Assembly (NCBI GenBank): GCA_003155565.1
Contig: PMDM01000415.1
Span: 1-5,228, forward strand
DNA length: 5,228 nucleotides
Direction of reading: 5' to 3'
Source of the DNA: Methylococcaceae bacterium
GTDB taxonomy: Bacteria; Pseudomonadota; Gammaproteobacteria; Methylococcales; Methylomonadaceae
Part shown: positions 4,889 to 5,228 of the stretch, piece after piece
Layout of the letters: each line of letters begins with the position of its first letter
Numbering within the stretch: position 1 is the first letter of the stretch
Notes under the pieces: model-generated
What the model was told of the DNA's origin: nothing
What the model saw: the letters and a program-made list of their open reading frames with translations, nothing else
Database searches by the model: none
Translations under genes and position numbers: made by a program

Positions 4889-5122
4889 ATGATAAAACAA
4901 TTTAAAGATTCCCCAAAACTACAGCAACTTAAATATCTCCACCCGAATGCTAACGTCATCATCCTCATTTTTGCCATTATCATGTTATGGAGAGGGTTTT
5001 GGGGGTTGCTGGACACATATCTCTTTCCTGGCTCGCCTACTTTCAGTTACTTAATTTGTATTTCACTGGGCGCTGTCATCCTGTATCTGGATGATTTTAA
5101 AATCGATAATTTGAAAAGATAA
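4889..5122 (+). CDS. Small two-helix inner-membrane protein, conserved hypothetical
   Basis: This 77-residue protein has two hydrophobic segments, at about residues 21-40 and 51-68, joined by a short loop with a FPGSP turn (46-50). The C-terminus reads YLDDFKIDNLKR. The WRGFWGLLDTYLFPGSP stretch (34-50) and the YLDDFKID end look like a small conserved family of hypothetical membrane proteins that I recall from several bacteria. No function is known to me. The basic N-terminal residues (K3, K6, K10) and the charged C-terminus suggest that both ends lie in the cytoplasm. No good Shine-Dalgarno site is visible before the ATG. The 119-base gap upstream (4770-4888) holds only a CATAAT -10-like box at 4831-4836 with no convincing -35. 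It is probably independent of the collar cassette. Confidence 0.8.
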   Translation: MIKQFKDSPKLQQLKYLHPNANVIILIFAIIMLWRGFWGLLDTYLFPGSPTFSYLICISLGAVILYLDDFKIDNLKR

Positions 5123-5202
5123 GCTATTTGGCAAAGTACGAAATCGAAGATTATTGAAGACTAAAAACCTATCCCTTATTGATTAGGCCTGTTGATGTTT
5201 GA

Positions 5203-5228
5203 CCCGTTCGTGCTGAGTGAGTCGAAGC
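5203..5228. repeat. Dispersed repeat fragment cut by the window edge
   Basis: The sequence beginning CCCGTTCGTGCTGAG and ending TCGAAGC has TTCG (5207-5210) and CGAA (5223-5226) as opposed arms. It closely resembles the CGTTCG...TCGAAGC intergenic repeats that I remember from many proteobacterial genomes. The element probably continues beyond the window. Nothing else is supported in the 106 bases after the last gene. Confidence 0.5.

Noticed and set aside
5161..5190. Terminator after the small membrane protein gene
   Set aside because: Only a four-base CCTA/TAGG match can be found and there is no T tract.

Overview
The window looks like a chromosomal accessory locus of a Gram-negative bacterium. 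It holds an outer-membrane beta-barrel gene, Sec and Tat leaders, Shine-Dalgarno sites of the AGGAG type and REP-like palindromes. Moderate base composition and the style of the dispersed palindromes suggest a gammaproteobacterium, perhaps a methanotroph relative, but this is a weak inference. All credible genes are on the + strand. I see no tRNA, rRNA, CRISPR array, transposase or phage structural gene other than the collar-type genes.

Layout. Bases 1-105 are the last 34 codons of an unidentified gene. From 138 to 3446 runs a compact cassette: a small leaderless DUF6916-type protein, three tandem tail-collar (microcystin-dependent-protein-like) paralogs of 168, 169 and 171 aa, a REP-like hairpin, a DUF6916-like protein with a Sec-type leader, a second one with a twin-arginine leader, and a GNAT N-acetyltransferase. 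A fourth DUF6916 gene, leaderless again, follows at 3624-3917 after a 177-base gap. Downstream are an outer-membrane beta-barrel protein (4074-4769) and a two-helix membrane protein (4889-5122), which look like separate transcription units. The window ends inside what looks like another dispersed repeat.

How the genes may work together. Three near-equal collar proteins without baseplate, sheath, tube or capsid genes suggest a domesticated module rather than a prophage remnant. The collar proteins could form a hetero-trimeric fibre-tip or lectin-like structure. The DUF6916 proteins, split into leaderless, Sec and Tat versions, could act as compartment-specific partners. The GNAT enzyme could modify one of the products. 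These roles are inference; what the sequence shows is the gene content, the paralogy, the leader types and the tight spacing. This cassette is the best candidate for an undescribed system in the window. No gap without a gene exceeds about 180 bases.
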